A DNA stretch of 22,301 nt from a virus. A program made the position numbers and the translations under genes. Positions 7,646 to 15,271 of the stretch are shown piece by piece. The notes below the pieces were generated by a model. It saw nothing but the letters and a program-made list of their open reading frames with translations. It searched no databases and was not told where the DNA came from. Location: positions 1 through 22,301 of the IMG/VR virus record IMGVR_UViG_3300046652_000054. One strand, given 5' to 3'. Each line of letters opens with the position of its first letter. Positions within the stretch are counted from its first letter, which is position 1.

Positions 7646-8335
7646 TTATCTCGGTGTGACAACAATGCAGGGATAGCGCGATGCGGATACATTATATGCT
7701 TTGGAACCCTGACCCTTCTTATTGCGTCGGGTTGGATCGCGCAGAGGATTAACTAGCGTCCCGGAACCGGATGACAATCCAATTAGGCCGCGATAGGTAA
7801 ATTCTATTTTTGCACTATTGCCGAAACGAGCCCGCGCCATGATTGCGACGGCCTCATAAACACCATCAGGAAATTGTGGACTATGGCCATGTTCTATCTT
7901 GCGGGAATAAATCAAAGCATTCGTGAACACGTATTCCGAAGATGGCGGGACGTCTGAGCCTAATGGGATCAACTTCCCGTCAGCATATAATTCATGCGAA
8001 GCCTTATACAAACCGGGGTGAGGATCGCGTCCGGAACCGACCGGCGAATTAAGAATGAGCTGCTGGCCGATCCAGATCAAAGCATCGCTGACAATCTCGA
8101 ATTCATAGACGATCACACCATCCGGCCGCACACTGTCTTCAGATGCCCCAACGCTGCCGTCGACGAAAGTCTTATGAGGTGGAATGTGCCCGAGAACACT
8201 TTCGTTCTGCGCTTCAGCTTCGCCCAACTTTTCTCTTGCGAAGTCAGCAAACATCCGGCTGCGGTCTTGCGGCGTTCCGGTCAACCGAATAATCAGATCG
8301 CGGTCTATCGGCTGAAACTTGGTCGTGACGACCAT
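7646..8335 (-). CDS. Neck / tail-completion protein (HK97 gp10-like)
   Basis: This 229-residue protein sits between a head-closure-type gene and the tail terminator, where HK97 gp10-like proteins occur. The segment NALIYSRKIEHGHSPQFPDG followed by VYEAVAIMARARFG matches the conserved core (a residue run ending in an aromatic/basic R-x-x-E-x-G and then an amphipathic helix) seen in these proteins. The C-terminus is basic (PTRRNKKGQGSKAYN). Its ATG shares one base with the upstream TGA. It is longer than classic gp10 (about 130-150 residues) because of an N-terminal extension. The family link is moderate. Confidence 0.65.
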   Translation of the reverse strand: MVVTTKFQPIDRDLIIRLTGTPQDRSRMFADFAREKLGEAEAQNESVLGHIPPHKTFVDGSVGASEDSVRPDGVIVYEFEIVSDALIWIGQQLILNSPVGSGRDPHPGLYKASHELYADGKLIPLGSDVPPSSEYVFTNALIYSRKIEHGHSPQFPDGVYEAVAIMARARFGNSAKIEFTYRGLIGLSSGSGTLVNPLRDPTRRNKKGQGSKAYNVSASRYPCIVVTPR

Positions 8336-8727
8336 CAGCCCGTAACCCGCATATTGATCCGCACCAACTCCCCATTTGCGAATTGAGGATCCACCAAGGC
8401 GACCGTGCGCAGTCGCCTTTGAACTATGGCCTTATCCGTCGCCGTCCTTGGCACCCGCTGATCCACATCGAAGGGTGGGACGAGAGGAACCGTGCCGCCG
8501 GGCCATTGTGCGTTATTGATCTGGGTCGGCGACAGAATCACGTTCTGATCAGTTTGCATAATACCGGCGGCGATTTCCTGCACCGATACCGCATTGACCT
8601 TGGCGCGGCATTTCACGTCGATGTTTTTGACGTTGTTTCCGCTGCCGATCACGCGGCGCAGGATGATGTCCTCGCCATTCTCGGCCAAGGCGCTATCCAG
8701 CGCAGCGATGCATTCTTGCGGACTCAT
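8335..8727 (-). CDS. Probable head-closure / joining protein
   Basis: This 130-residue protein reads MSPQECIAALDSALAENGED then IILRRVIGSGN, with a later QNVILSPTQINNAQWPGG stretch and a final GELVRINMRVTG strand. Proteins of this layout occur in many alphaproteobacterial prophages between the connector and the neck genes and are usually left as hypothetical. The beta-rich pattern with a short N-terminal helix fits a head-closure stopper. Both ends overlap the neighbours by one base (TGATG), so it belongs to a tightly coupled run. The molecular role is inferred from position. Confidence 0.65.
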   Translation of the reverse strand: MSPQECIAALDSALAENGEDIILRRVIGSGNNVKNIDVKCRAKVNAVSVQEIAAGIMQTDQNVILSPTQINNAQWPGGTVPLVPPFDVDQRVPRTATDKAIVQRRLRTVALVDPQFANGELVRINMRVTG

Positions 8728-9017
8728 CAGCCTTGCGCCTTCGCATCGCCCTTCCAGCTATCCTTCGGCTCGATGGACGACCCTGATGAGCCGTCCGAAA
8801 TAGGGCCTCCATTGGTTTTTTCTAAATCAGCCAGCAATGCGTCGACCTCGCCCAATGCCGCTTCGCTCTGATCTAGGCGCATATGGGCACCTTTGAATGC
8901 CACATCGCCGCGCTGATCGACCGCCTCGATGCGCGCCAGCAATTTGTCGGCACGACTGTCGAGATTGTGATGCAATTTGGCCAACGCGGAAGCGATGCCT
9001 TGAACTTTCGGTGTCAT
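8727..9017 (-). CDS. Small helical phage protein of unknown function
   Basis: I start this gene at the ATG at 9017 because AAGAGA lies about 10 bases upstream. A GTG at 9107 would add 30 residues with no ribosome binding site and an unlikely sequence. The 96-residue product MTPKVQGIASALAKLHHNLD continues as charged helices (about residues 5-70, a likely coiled coil) and ends in a flexible, acidic, Gly/Ser-rich tail (NGGPISDGSSGSSIEPKDSW). Similar small helical proteins sit among neck genes in related phages. No enzymatic motif is seen. Confidence 0.7.
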   Translation of the reverse strand: MTPKVQGIASALAKLHHNLDSRADKLLARIEAVDQRGDVAFKGAHMRLDQSEAALGEVDALLADLEKTNGGPISDGSSGSSIEPKDSWKGDAKAQG

Positions 9018-9046
9018 CGGTTTTTTTCTCTTGGCGTAAGCAACCG

Positions 9047-9069
9047 GAAAACCGTCACGCGCGGTTTTC
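9047..9069 (-). other. Stem-loop in the 91-base gap before the small helical gene
   Basis: GAAAACCG and CGGTTTTC form a perfect 8-bp stem around a 7-base loop. The sequence lies in 9018-9108, the longest gap between genes here. No T-run follows on the minus strand, so it is not a clear rho-independent terminator. It could be an RNA processing or stability element. Nothing else is seen in the gap. Confidence 0.5.
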
Positions 9070-9108
9070 GCATGCAGGATCAGGATATAGGCGCGGAGAG
9101 AATCCACA

Positions 9109-9510
9109 TCAGCGCACAGAGGCTCGCACGTCGAGCGTGGTGTTCACATATACCCCGGTCGTCGTCACCACGGCACGCAGCATGTTGCCAAATATACCGT
9201 CAAGTACACCTTCGCTCGATAGCGCGGCGTAAGTTGTCACCGCCTTCGAAAGCAGACCCTCCAGATTGCAGACCGCCTTGCGCGATGACGTGGTAAAATC
9301 AAACCGCGCGATGTCGTACCAGATGGTCCCACCATCGAGGGCCGTTTGTACCGTTACCGAGGCGGTCGTTCCGCCACTGCCATAACCAAAGTCGGCAACA
9401 AGCGTGATTGCAGCAAGTCCGTCGAGTCCATCGATCGTGGTCTGCACTTGGCTCGTGAGTGCGGCCGTCAAATTCAAGGCAGCCAGCGTATAGCAAGAAG
9501 AATTATCCAT
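9109..9510 (-). CDS. Beta-rich phage structural protein of unknown function
   Basis: This 133-residue protein begins MDNSSCYTLAALNLTAALTS and is rich in Thr, Val and Gly. It has alternating strands (VTVQTALDGGTIWYDIARFD) of the kind seen in small virion decoration or tail proteins that read like fibronectin or jellyroll sandwiches. The ATG is about 12 bases after a GAGGG, and the gene lies 21 bases behind the repeat-rich lectin gene. The context, between the fibre genes and the neck genes, suggests a virion component. I recognise no specific family. Confidence 0.7.
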   Translation of the reverse strand: MDNSSCYTLAALNLTAALTSQVQTTIDGLDGLAAITLVADFGYGSGGTTASVTVQTALDGGTIWYDIARFDFTTSSRKAVCNLEGLLSKAVTTYAALSSEGVLDGIFGNMLRAVVTTTGVYVNTTLDVRASVR

Positions 9511-9531
9511 GATGGATATCGCCCTCGATAA

Positions 9532-12198
9532 TCATTGCGTTCGTCTGCGCGGAGTAACCTTGACATTACCTAAACGGCGATTCAGAAATCCTTCACCGCC
9601 AAGTGAGGCATGTTGAGGCTCATCTTTAATGGTGGCGCCATCACCAATATGGCGAACGAGAAATCCGCCGCTGCCCATTAAGGCGTGCTGTGGTTCCGTT
9701 TCCGATATAACGCCGGTCTCTAGATGCCGACCAAAAAATCCTTCAAGCAAAGAACCGTGAACCAGCAACTCAATAGAATCGTCAACTATCGGAGCAAAAG
9801 TAAACACTCGCGCGTCGGCCGCCAGGTTACCGAAGGCGGTCATTTCAGACTGAGCCGCAAGCAGCGCAGCCACTTGCGCGGCGAGTACGCCCTCGCCTAC
9901 AAGAATTCCGAATCCGCTGAATATCTGAAGCGTTATGGCATCGAGTGTGCCAGAGGCCATCAGACCGGCACGCGCCGCCAGGGACGCCTTTGTCGTGACC
10001 GAAAGAGAGCCGACGCCAGAGAGCGATGCGGAAGTAGCCATCAACATCGAGACGGAAGCATTAAGCGTTCCGACGCCGATTAGTGATTCGCTACTATCAA
10101 GCAATATCCGAGTAACTGCGGCAGTTAGAGCGCCGGCCCCGATCAGTTGTGCAGAGCCTTGCCATGCGGTTGTTGCGCCCGCAATCTGCGCTAAGGCCGC
10201 AAGACTGCCGGCCCCAGATAATAGGGCCACCGCGACCATGCGCTGTATGGCTGCAGACGCGAGCTGACCGTTACCTGTCAGCAGAGCCGTAGCTTGCGGA
10301 GTGTGCGAGGCACTAGCCGAAACGTAGCTGGTGCCAGCCAACACCGCCGCAGATAACATGGCCTGGGTGGCAGAGGCCGCCAGTCCGCCTATTCCGGAAA
10401 GCGCCGCGCTTATCTGCGCATTTAGAAGAACCGAGACAGATAGTGTACCAGAACCAACCAGCAGAGAAGTAGCTTGCCAAGCCGTTACTGCGCCCGCGAT
10501 CTGCGCAAATGCCGTTAGATTTCCAGCGCCCGACAACAGCGCCGCCGTAACCATGCGCTGAACTTCGGCAACTACAACCGAACCGTTGCCTGTTAGAACC
10601 GCCGTGCCCTGCGGGGTATGTATGGCGTTGGCCAAGACAGTGCCAGAAGCGGCGAGCAGCGCCGCAGCGGACATGGCCTGAGTAGCGGAGGCCGAAAGGT
10701 TACTGGTTCCTGCTAACAGCGCATTCGTTTGAGTATTGAGCAGAACTGAAGCGATTAGTGAACCGGACCCGGTCAGAACCGCAGATGCGGTTAGAAGGGT
10801 ATTCGCAGTTGTCGCCAGCACACCAGCGGCAGTAAACAGCGCCGTGGCTTGCGGCGTATGAGTAGCCGTTGCAAAGAATGCGCCAGCACCAACCAGAACA
10901 ACGGACGCAGCCAGAAGATCGGTCGCTGTTGCTGCCAGCGTTCCTGCACCAGCGAGCAACGACGTGGCCTGCGGCGTATGTGCGGCACTGGCCGAAACAT
11001 TTCCCGCGCCAGCCAACAGCGCTGCAGATAACATGAACTGCGAGGTAGAGGCCGAGAGCGTTCCAGAACCAGCCAACAGTGTATTCGTCTGCTCATTGAG
11101 CAGAGCATAAGCGATTAGCGAACCGGATCCGGTGAGAACAGCAGAGGCAGCCAGTAGTTCAGTTGCTGTTGCCGTCAGCGCGCCAACACCAGCCAGCAGA
11201 GCTGTAGCTTGCGGCGTGTGGGTGGCCGAGGCAGAGAGAGTACCAGAACCAACTAGCAGCGACGTAGCTTGCCAAGCCGTTACTGCGACTTGGACTGTGG
11301 CGTTGGCAGCTAAAGCTCCCGCGCCAGCAAGCAGAGACGTGGCTTGTGGTGTATGTGTGACAGAGGCAGAGAGCACACCAGCGCCGGATAAGACCGTGCT
11401 GGCTGCGAGCAACTGCACGGTAGACGCAACCAACGAGCCAGCGCCAGCGAGCTGAGACGTGACCTGAGGAGTGTGCGTAACAGAAGCAGAAAGAACGCCA
11501 GAACCAGCAGCAACCGCAGTGCCTGTCCATGAAACGCTGATACCACCTATCCATCCGACGCTCGATACGGCCTCGTCGTCGAAATAAAGGAAGGGTGTGT
11601 CGTTAACGGAGACGTCGGCAAAGTGAAGGAGGTATGCGTATGGATTGCCAGAATTCGTGTTTTGGTTGCCGACTAAGGAAACGACCGTAGAACCGTCGAC
11701 CTTGACCTGGATCGTTCCGACGGTGGAGCTGCGAAGAACGTGCCATTCGATCAGGTGCCATGCGTTCGCCGTCATCGCACCGGTGTTTCCCACAACGGTG
11801 GAATCGCCGGGGTCATAGACGTTAACTGAACCGTCGGTCTCTAGTTTAAAATTTATAGAGGTTCCACCACCGGTGTCTCTGACAGCAAATATGTACTTGA
11901 CTTCCGCCGCAGGATTTGCCGTGAACTGGAAGTAAAACCGGCCCCAGAGTTCGTTGGAACCCCACGAGATGCCAGTAAGTTGGATCTGGTGATTGGTGCT
12001 ACTAAGACCGAGTTTGGCGGCGTAGGTGCCGGAGTTAACCGGGCTGGTGACAATGCTCGCGGCGGAGCCGTTGGTGGTCCAGACCGCAGGAAAGGTGCCT
12101 CCGTTCTCAAATCCGTCAGTAAAATTTATGGTCTGGGTCGTCAAGTCGACCAGCGTACCGGTCAGACTGGTTCCTGCTGCGCCTGAACGAGTTGCCAT
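9532..12198 (-). CDS. Large repeat-rich fibre/adhesin with an N-terminal lectin-like domain
   Basis: Residues 15-225 of this 888-residue protein form a concanavalin A-like jellyroll: after the GFENGGTFPAVW opening come WGRFYFQFTANPAAEVKYIF, WHLIEWHVLRSSTVGTIQVK and a FLYFDDEAVSSVGWIGG end. Polysaccharide-binding and lyase-type phage domains look like this. Residues about 228-801 are about 28 repeats of 20 residues. The C-terminal 85 residues hold three H-x-S/M-L ... G-F-L-x-R units. No transmembrane or signal segment is seen. It follows the fibre-like pair (1-base gap) and precedes small structural genes, so it is probably a virion adhesin. The order is the reverse of the gene at 1-1862 (lectin first, then repeats). 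Codon spacing is regular over the whole length. Confidence 0.88.
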   Translation of the reverse strand: MATRSGAAGTSLTGTLVDLTTQTINFTDGFENGGTFPAVWTTNGSAASIVTSPVNSGTYAAKLGLSSTNHQIQLTGISWGSNELWGRFYFQFTANPAAEVKYIFAVRDTGGGTSINFKLETDGSVNVYDPGDSTVVGNTGAMTANAWHLIEWHVLRSSTVGTIQVKVDGSTVVSLVGNQNTNSGNPYAYLLHFADVSVNDTPFLYFDDEAVSSVGWIGGISVSWTGTAVAAGSGVLSASVTHTPQVTSQLAGAGSLVASTVQLLAASTVLSGAGVLSASVTHTPQATSLLAGAGALAANATVQVAVTAWQATSLLVGSGTLSASATHTPQATALLAGVGALTATATELLAASAVLTGSGSLIAYALLNEQTNTLLAGSGTLSASTSQFMLSAALLAGAGNVSASAAHTPQATSLLAGAGTLAATATDLLAASVVLVGAGAFFATATHTPQATALFTAAGVLATTANTLLTASAVLTGSGSLIASVLLNTQTNALLAGTSNLSASATQAMSAAALLAASGTVLANAIHTPQGTAVLTGNGSVVVAEVQRMVTAALLSGAGNLTAFAQIAGAVTAWQATSLLVGSGTLSVSVLLNAQISAALSGIGGLAASATQAMLSAAVLAGTSYVSASASHTPQATALLTGNGQLASAAIQRMVAVALLSGAGSLAALAQIAGATTAWQGSAQLIGAGALTAAVTRILLDSSESLIGVGTLNASVSMLMATSASLSGVGSLSVTTKASLAARAGLMASGTLDAITLQIFSGFGILVGEGVLAAQVAALLAAQSEMTAFGNLAADARVFTFAPIVDDSIELLVHGSLLEGFFGRHLETGVISETEPQHALMGSGGFLVRHIGDGATIKDEPQHASLGGEGFLNRRLGNVKVTPRRRTQ
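9568..9762 (-). repeat. Three-unit C-terminal repeat (H-x-x-L-x-G-x-G-F-L-x-R) in the lectin-repeat protein
   Basis: About residues 813-877 of the gene at 9532-12198 contain HGSLLEGFFGRHLETG, HALMGSGGFLVRHIGDG and HASLGGEGFLNRRLGN. The first two units end in EPQ right before the His of the next. Each unit is 24-25 residues. This differs from the 20-residue repeat upstream and may be a separate trimerisation or docking motif. Confidence 0.75.
9790..11517 (-). repeat. About 28 in-frame repeats of 60 bp (20 residues), three units with a 5-residue insert
   Basis: Units such as SLLAGAGTLAATATDLLAAS and AVLTGSGSLIASVLLNTQTN repeat at exactly 20 residues. Three units are 25 residues, each carrying (V/T)TAWQ: numbers 4, 17 and 22 from the N-terminus. 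HTPQ(A/V/G)T closes many units. Higher-order copies exist: units 17-18 and 22-23 resemble each other, as do 7 and 13. That is the trace of unequal recombination. The last four units are the most diverged. Confidence 0.92.
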
Positions 12199-12199
12199 G

Positions 12200-12592
12200 T
12201 CAGCCCAACGTGATCTTTAAGGCACCGGCAGCAATTGAGATTATATCCGCAGATGCGCAGCCAATGCTCGCCGTCACGGTTCCGAAGGCCAATCTGTTCC
12301 CAGCTGCTGCAGCATCATAGAGATTCCAACCGCGCACGGTCGCTATCGCCGTTGCTGTTCCTCCACTGATGGCGGCGACATTAGTGACAGAACCCTGCGG
12401 AGAGTTCATCGGTGCAAAAGTCACCGTCTGGCGCGCACCGACACCACTCACGCTAAACGGCCCATCTGACGCGCCATTAACATTTGGGCTTCCGGTCGCC
12501 CAACTTATAAACCGCCCAGCGGGCCGAGTGGCGGCAGCACCGCCAAGCATCCAATCGAGCGTTTGCTTTGCTAGATATTGGCTAAGCGGCAC
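12200..12592 (-). CDS. Tail fibre-like protein, second tandem copy
   Basis: I start at GTG 12592, 7 bases after the stop of the paralog upstream. The GTG is preceded by GGGG and lines up with the paralog's N-terminus, whereas the longer frame runs into it out of family. The 130-residue product reads VPLSQYLAKQTLDWMLGG, then an AV/VTFAP stretch, a W-N-L-Y-D-A segment with ...RLAFGTVTASIG, and ends GALKITLG. The paralog has the same opening (YLVKQTLDWMLGG) and ending (GALAITLG). The layout fits phage tail-fibre proteins with the aiyDA...G-x-l-x-y-g-x-l and final aG-x-l-x-i-x-l pattern. It stops 1 base before the lectin-repeat gene. Confidence 0.75.
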   Translation of the reverse strand: MPLSQYLAKQTLDWMLGGAAATRPAGRFISWATGSPNVNGASDGPFSVSGVGARQTVTFAPMNSPQGSVTNVAAISGGTATAIATVRGWNLYDAAAAGNRLAFGTVTASIGCASADIISIAAGALKITLG

Positions 12593-12599
12593 CCTGGCG

Positions 12600-12998
12600 T
12601 TACCCCAACGTGATGGCCAGAGCCCCAGCAGCCAGCACCAATGAGTCACCGATACCGTAAGTGCGGGCGGTCTGCAGCGTTCCATACCAAAGCATATTTG
12701 AGGATGCTATTGGACTGCCGTCCCAGAGGTGAATGCCGAGGGCTGACCCACCGGACGAGAACGGCCCAAATGTCATCGCGGCCGTGTTCGATGCACTTCC
12801 GGTTGGTGAGGCAGCGGCACCGAACAGGGCCGTCAACCTGGAGAAGTATCCCTGTGCGGCGGCGAGTTCTGACCCACTCACACTGGTCGGTGTGCCGGCT
12901 GCCAAGCCTGCCCAACGGTTTGCCGGTTGCGTTCCAGTGGCACCACCAAGCATCCAGTCGAGGGTTTGCTTGACGAGATATGCGCTGACACTAGCCAT
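12600..12998 (-). CDS. Tail fibre-like protein, first tandem copy
   Basis: This 132-residue protein starts MASVSAYLVKQTLDWMLGG and ends LAAGALAITLG. In between it has a Gly/Ser-rich head, an AAMTFGPF strand and IHLWDGSPIASSNMLWYGTL. This is the beta-sandwich pattern of a phage tail-fibre family. It is a tandem duplicate of 12200-12592. The start is firm: AGGAG lies 6 bases upstream and inside the last codons of the DUF5672-type gene, with which it overlaps by 8 bases. It is probably a virion-surface or fibre subunit. Confidence 0.78.
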   Translation of the reverse strand: MASVSAYLVKQTLDWMLGGATGTQPANRWAGLAAGTPTSVSGSELAAAQGYFSRLTALFGAAASPTGSASNTAAMTFGPFSSGGSALGIHLWDGSPIASSNMLWYGTLQTARTYGIGDSLVLAAGALAITLG

Positions 12999-13776
12999 GA
13001 ATAGCTCCTTTTAAGGTGGGTTGATCTTTCAGTAACTCTTTTACAATCTCAGGATTCTTTTGACAGAACGCCTTCATGAACTGGCTGTCTGGATTTGATA
13101 TGTAGGGCGACCGCAGCGCGATCCCCATGCGCTCAATCAAACGATCATGGTCGAGAACTTCGTTCCAGTTGAACATCCCGTGAAAACCGAAGTGCTTCGA
13201 TGTCGGGCTCGGGCGACAACATTCGAATGCGAAGTCATGGGCTACCTTCTCCGGCGCCCACAAAAATCCAGCGGTTTCTAGCTTTGGCCGATACTTGCGA
13301 CAGAGCAGATCGTCATCAACAGCAGTGTCGCATGGGAACTGATCGCGGCGATTGCAGATATATCGTTTTAGCCTCGTGCTGATGATTGAGAAGCCGCCGT
13401 TACCTACGTTCTTGCCGTCCTTGTACCACCAGGGAGCGCCCACATAGTCATAATCCATGAACTCGTCGCGCCACATTGACGTGTCCCAAATCCACGAGTC
13501 CCACTGAATGTTGAGAGTCTGGCGCGTTCGCAGAAGCGGGGGCACGTCGAACCACCAGGAGCGCGACCATCCCAGCTTGTCGGGCCAGTCGGGGACGATG
13601 TGAAAGCGCGGCTCACAGTGATGTGTCAGCGGTGAAAACTCTAGCGGTCGGTCGGTGACAATCAGCACCTCGCCAAACTCAGCCACGCGCAAGCAATCCT
13701 CAACAGCCATGCGGGCGAGATCATGCTCGCGTGTCTCTACCATCACCAGCGTTACATCAGGCAGTTTCAGTTTCAT
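12991..13776 (-). CDS. DUF5672-like glycosyltransferase-type protein
   Basis: The 261-residue product (start at ATG 13776) begins MKLKLPDVTLVMVETREHDL. It has the DUF5672 pattern: NIQWDSWIWDT, then YDYVGAPWW, VGNGGFSIISTRL, a FLWAPEKVAHDFAFE segment and HFGFHGMFNW. The family has a GT-A-like fold and occurs in surface-glycan loci. An upstream ATG at 13824 is possible but would extend into the overlapping small gene without a ribosome binding site. The substrate cannot be told. It overlaps the tail-fibre gene downstream by 8 bases. Confidence 0.85.
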   Translation of the reverse strand: MKLKLPDVTLVMVETREHDLARMAVEDCLRVAEFGEVLIVTDRPLEFSPLTHHCEPRFHIVPDWPDKLGWSRSWWFDVPPLLRTRQTLNIQWDSWIWDTSMWRDEFMDYDYVGAPWWYKDGKNVGNGGFSIISTRLKRYICNRRDQFPCDTAVDDDLLCRKYRPKLETAGFLWAPEKVAHDFAFECCRPSPTSKHFGFHGMFNWNEVLDHDRLIERMGIALRSPYISNPDSQFMKAFCQKNPEIVKELLKDQPTLKGAIHG

Positions 13777-13930
13777 TCTCACGTTCCACAACTTTCGCAG
13801 CGAGTTTGATCGCGTCAGCGTCATCCGTAACGTTAAAGATAATCTTGCCGGCCGCGTCTGCTACGGCTGTGCGCGATCCTGGTCGCTGACCACCAAACTC
13901 ATTGATAAGCCTAAGTGGTGTTTTAAGCAT
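13757..13930 (-). CDS. 57-residue protein, overlapping small gene
   Basis: A 57-codon frame starts at ATG 13930 (inside the last codons of the GT9 gene, ATGCTTAA overlap) and ends TGA at 13757. It translates to MLKTPLRLINEFGGQRPGSR followed by TAVADAAGKIIFNVTDDADA and an IKLAAKVV helix. The sequence is typical of small phage proteins, fills the gap between 13923 and 13776 exactly, and runs 20 bases into the DUF5672-type gene start. Translation is likely by coupling, since I see no Shine-Dalgarno. No function is known to me. Confidence 0.7.
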   Translation of the reverse strand: MLKTPLRLINEFGGQRPGSRTAVADAAGKIIFNVTDDADAIKLAAKVVERENETETA

Positions 13931-14990
13931 GGGCGCGTAACGGTACTACGTTATCAGCCACGTTCCAAAGTCTCTCGACATTCTCCATGATCGTATCGAC
14001 CGAGATATCGCTAATGCAGGCGGCAGCGTTTCCTCCGTCCTTGTTCGGCGTGCAGGTCGAGATGTCTGAATGGAGACGATGACACGGCCAGCATGGCACG
14101 TTGTTACGGTCGGCGCGCAGCGTCGTGGTGTTAATCCAATGCTTCGTAATGTTTTCCGCGCTCGCGTGCGACACCATAACGATCTTTGGCATTGACTCCA
14201 TCGCTGCGGCCCACGCCACTCCCGTATCTGGAGTGATTACCAAGTCCGAAGCTAAAACTTGCGTTAGGCTGCGGCGAATGGGCCAATCTTGATGTCCACC
14301 AGAATCCGCGCCATCAGGAGTCAGCGCCAGATGCAATCCCTTCAAACTGCTGTTGGTTCTTTTGACATCGGACTCGACCTGCTTGGCATATTCAAACTGG
14401 CGTCCGCCACCACCGACCATCACGACTGGGATGTCGAATTCCTTGATGATGCGGCAAATCGCCATCGCGGCGTAGGGATAAACCTTATCGATCCGTGAAC
14501 CTGAGAGAACCCAGGTTAAATACCGACCACCGATTGTCTCTCGTGTCTTGGCTGCCCGATCTTTTTCGTCGTCAGTTGGGAAAAACAGCGGACCAAATTC
14601 GTATGGCACGCCGACTATGTCATGCACCGTTTCAAGATAACTTCCGGCGCATAGCTTGCGGCGATATTCCGGTGACCACCAGAATGCGGTCTGGTCTGGC
14701 GTGAGCGCATGTCGTACTTCGCATGTATGCGAAAGATGTGCAAAGATGTCGTATTCGTTGGCCCGCGAAACAAACCACTTCTGCCATTCTGCCCCGCCAG
14801 GAATATCCTTCTCGCCCTTGATGCTCAGTTTATCGACGTAAGGGTTATTGAGAAACACCACATGCGAAAGTTCGGAAGTGATAACCTCCGTCATGTAGCC
14901 CATGCGTTTGAGCGGACGCAGCGTTGATGCGGCAATCAGATTGTCTCCGATTCCGCCCAAACGGGCAACCGCGGCCCAGCGATTGCTCAT
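13923..14990 (-). CDS. GT9-type (heptosyltransferase-like) glycosyltransferase
   Basis: This 355-residue protein carries the GT-B / GT9 core. The N-terminal glycine loop is ARLGGIGDNLIAASTLRPLK (residues 9-28). The middle linker holds GGRYLTWVLSGSRIDKVYP. The C-terminal nucleotide-sugar segment ASDLVITPDTGVAWAAAMES has the GT9 hallmark D-T-G. The late part has a Cys-rich tail (CWPCHRLHSDISTCTP). GT9 enzymes move heptose-type sugars onto lipid or protein acceptors; the acceptor here is unknown. It starts in a TGA/ATG overlap (ATGA) with the small gene upstream (14987-15211). Similar enzymes are known from phage genomes. Confidence 0.85.
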   Translation of the reverse strand: MSNRWAAVARLGGIGDNLIAASTLRPLKRMGYMTEVITSELSHVVFLNNPYVDKLSIKGEKDIPGGAEWQKWFVSRANEYDIFAHLSHTCEVRHALTPDQTAFWWSPEYRRKLCAGSYLETVHDIVGVPYEFGPLFFPTDDEKDRAAKTRETIGGRYLTWVLSGSRIDKVYPYAAMAICRIIKEFDIPVVMVGGGGRQFEYAKQVESDVKRTNSSLKGLHLALTPDGADSGGHQDWPIRRSLTQVLASDLVITPDTGVAWAAAMESMPKIVMVSHASAENITKHWINTTTLRADRNNVPCWPCHRLHSDISTCTPNKDGGNAAACISDISVDTIMENVERLWNVADNVVPLRAHA

Positions 14991-15211
14991 TGCACCAATT
15001 TCCCATCGCGCAGAATGTGAATCTTGCTTTCGTCAATTTTTAGTTCACCCATGCCACCGAGATCGGGCTGTTTTTTGACGCGCACAACATGATAAATGGC
15101 GACCGGCTTGACACCCGGTACGATCTGCCAACCGTCGGCGACCATCTTAGAAACCTCAGTCGGCAAATTATCATCGACTGGAATAACCTTGATCTCGTGT
15201 TCAATTTCCAT
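14987..15211 (-). CDS. Small conserved phage protein of unknown function
   Basis: The 74-residue protein reads MEIEHEIKVIPVDDNLPTEV then SKMVADGWQIVPGVKPVAIY, a compact alpha-beta pattern that recurs in small phage genes. It overlaps the GT9 start by 4 bases. It begins 10 bases past the downstream copy of the 43-bp direct repeat, so it probably once followed the connector gene directly (see the cassette entry). No Shine-Dalgarno is evident. Confidence 0.7.
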   Translation of the reverse strand: MEIEHEIKVIPVDDNLPTEVSKMVADGWQIVPGVKPVAIYHVVRVKKQPDLGGMGELKIDESKIHILRDGKLVQ

Positions 15212-15220
15212 GTCAGATGC

Positions 15221-15263
15221 TCACATCCAAACGCGATAGCTTTGAAGAAGTGACTGCACGGCG
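15221..15263 (-). repeat. Downstream copy of a 43-bp direct repeat, matching the connector gene's 3' end
   Basis: 42 of 43 bases match 17830-17872, with 38 bases (15226-15263 and 17835-17872) identical. In the connector gene the sequence codes the final AVQSLLQSYRVWT and stop. At 15221-15263 it lies alone between the stop of the GH99-like gene and the start of the small gene. It is a relic without coding use in that frame. Confidence 0.95.
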
Positions 15264-15271
15264 ATAGCTCA

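Noticed and set aside
9047-9069. Rho-independent terminator
   Set aside because: Stem has no following T-run on the transcribed strand.
9018-9107. Extension of the small helical gene to the GTG at 9107
   Set aside because: No ribosome binding site, spans the hairpin, while the ATG at 9017 has AAGAGA upstream.
9790-11517. Tandem-repeat or CRISPR-like array as non-coding DNA
   Set aside because: Continuous open frame of 888 codons with a strict 20-residue period shows a protein repeat.
15212-15271. A 19-codon ATG frame through the relic repeat (MSYRRAVTSSKLSRLDVSI)
   Set aside because: Short, out of frame with the connector copy, no ribosome binding site; the sequence is explained as a repeat relic.
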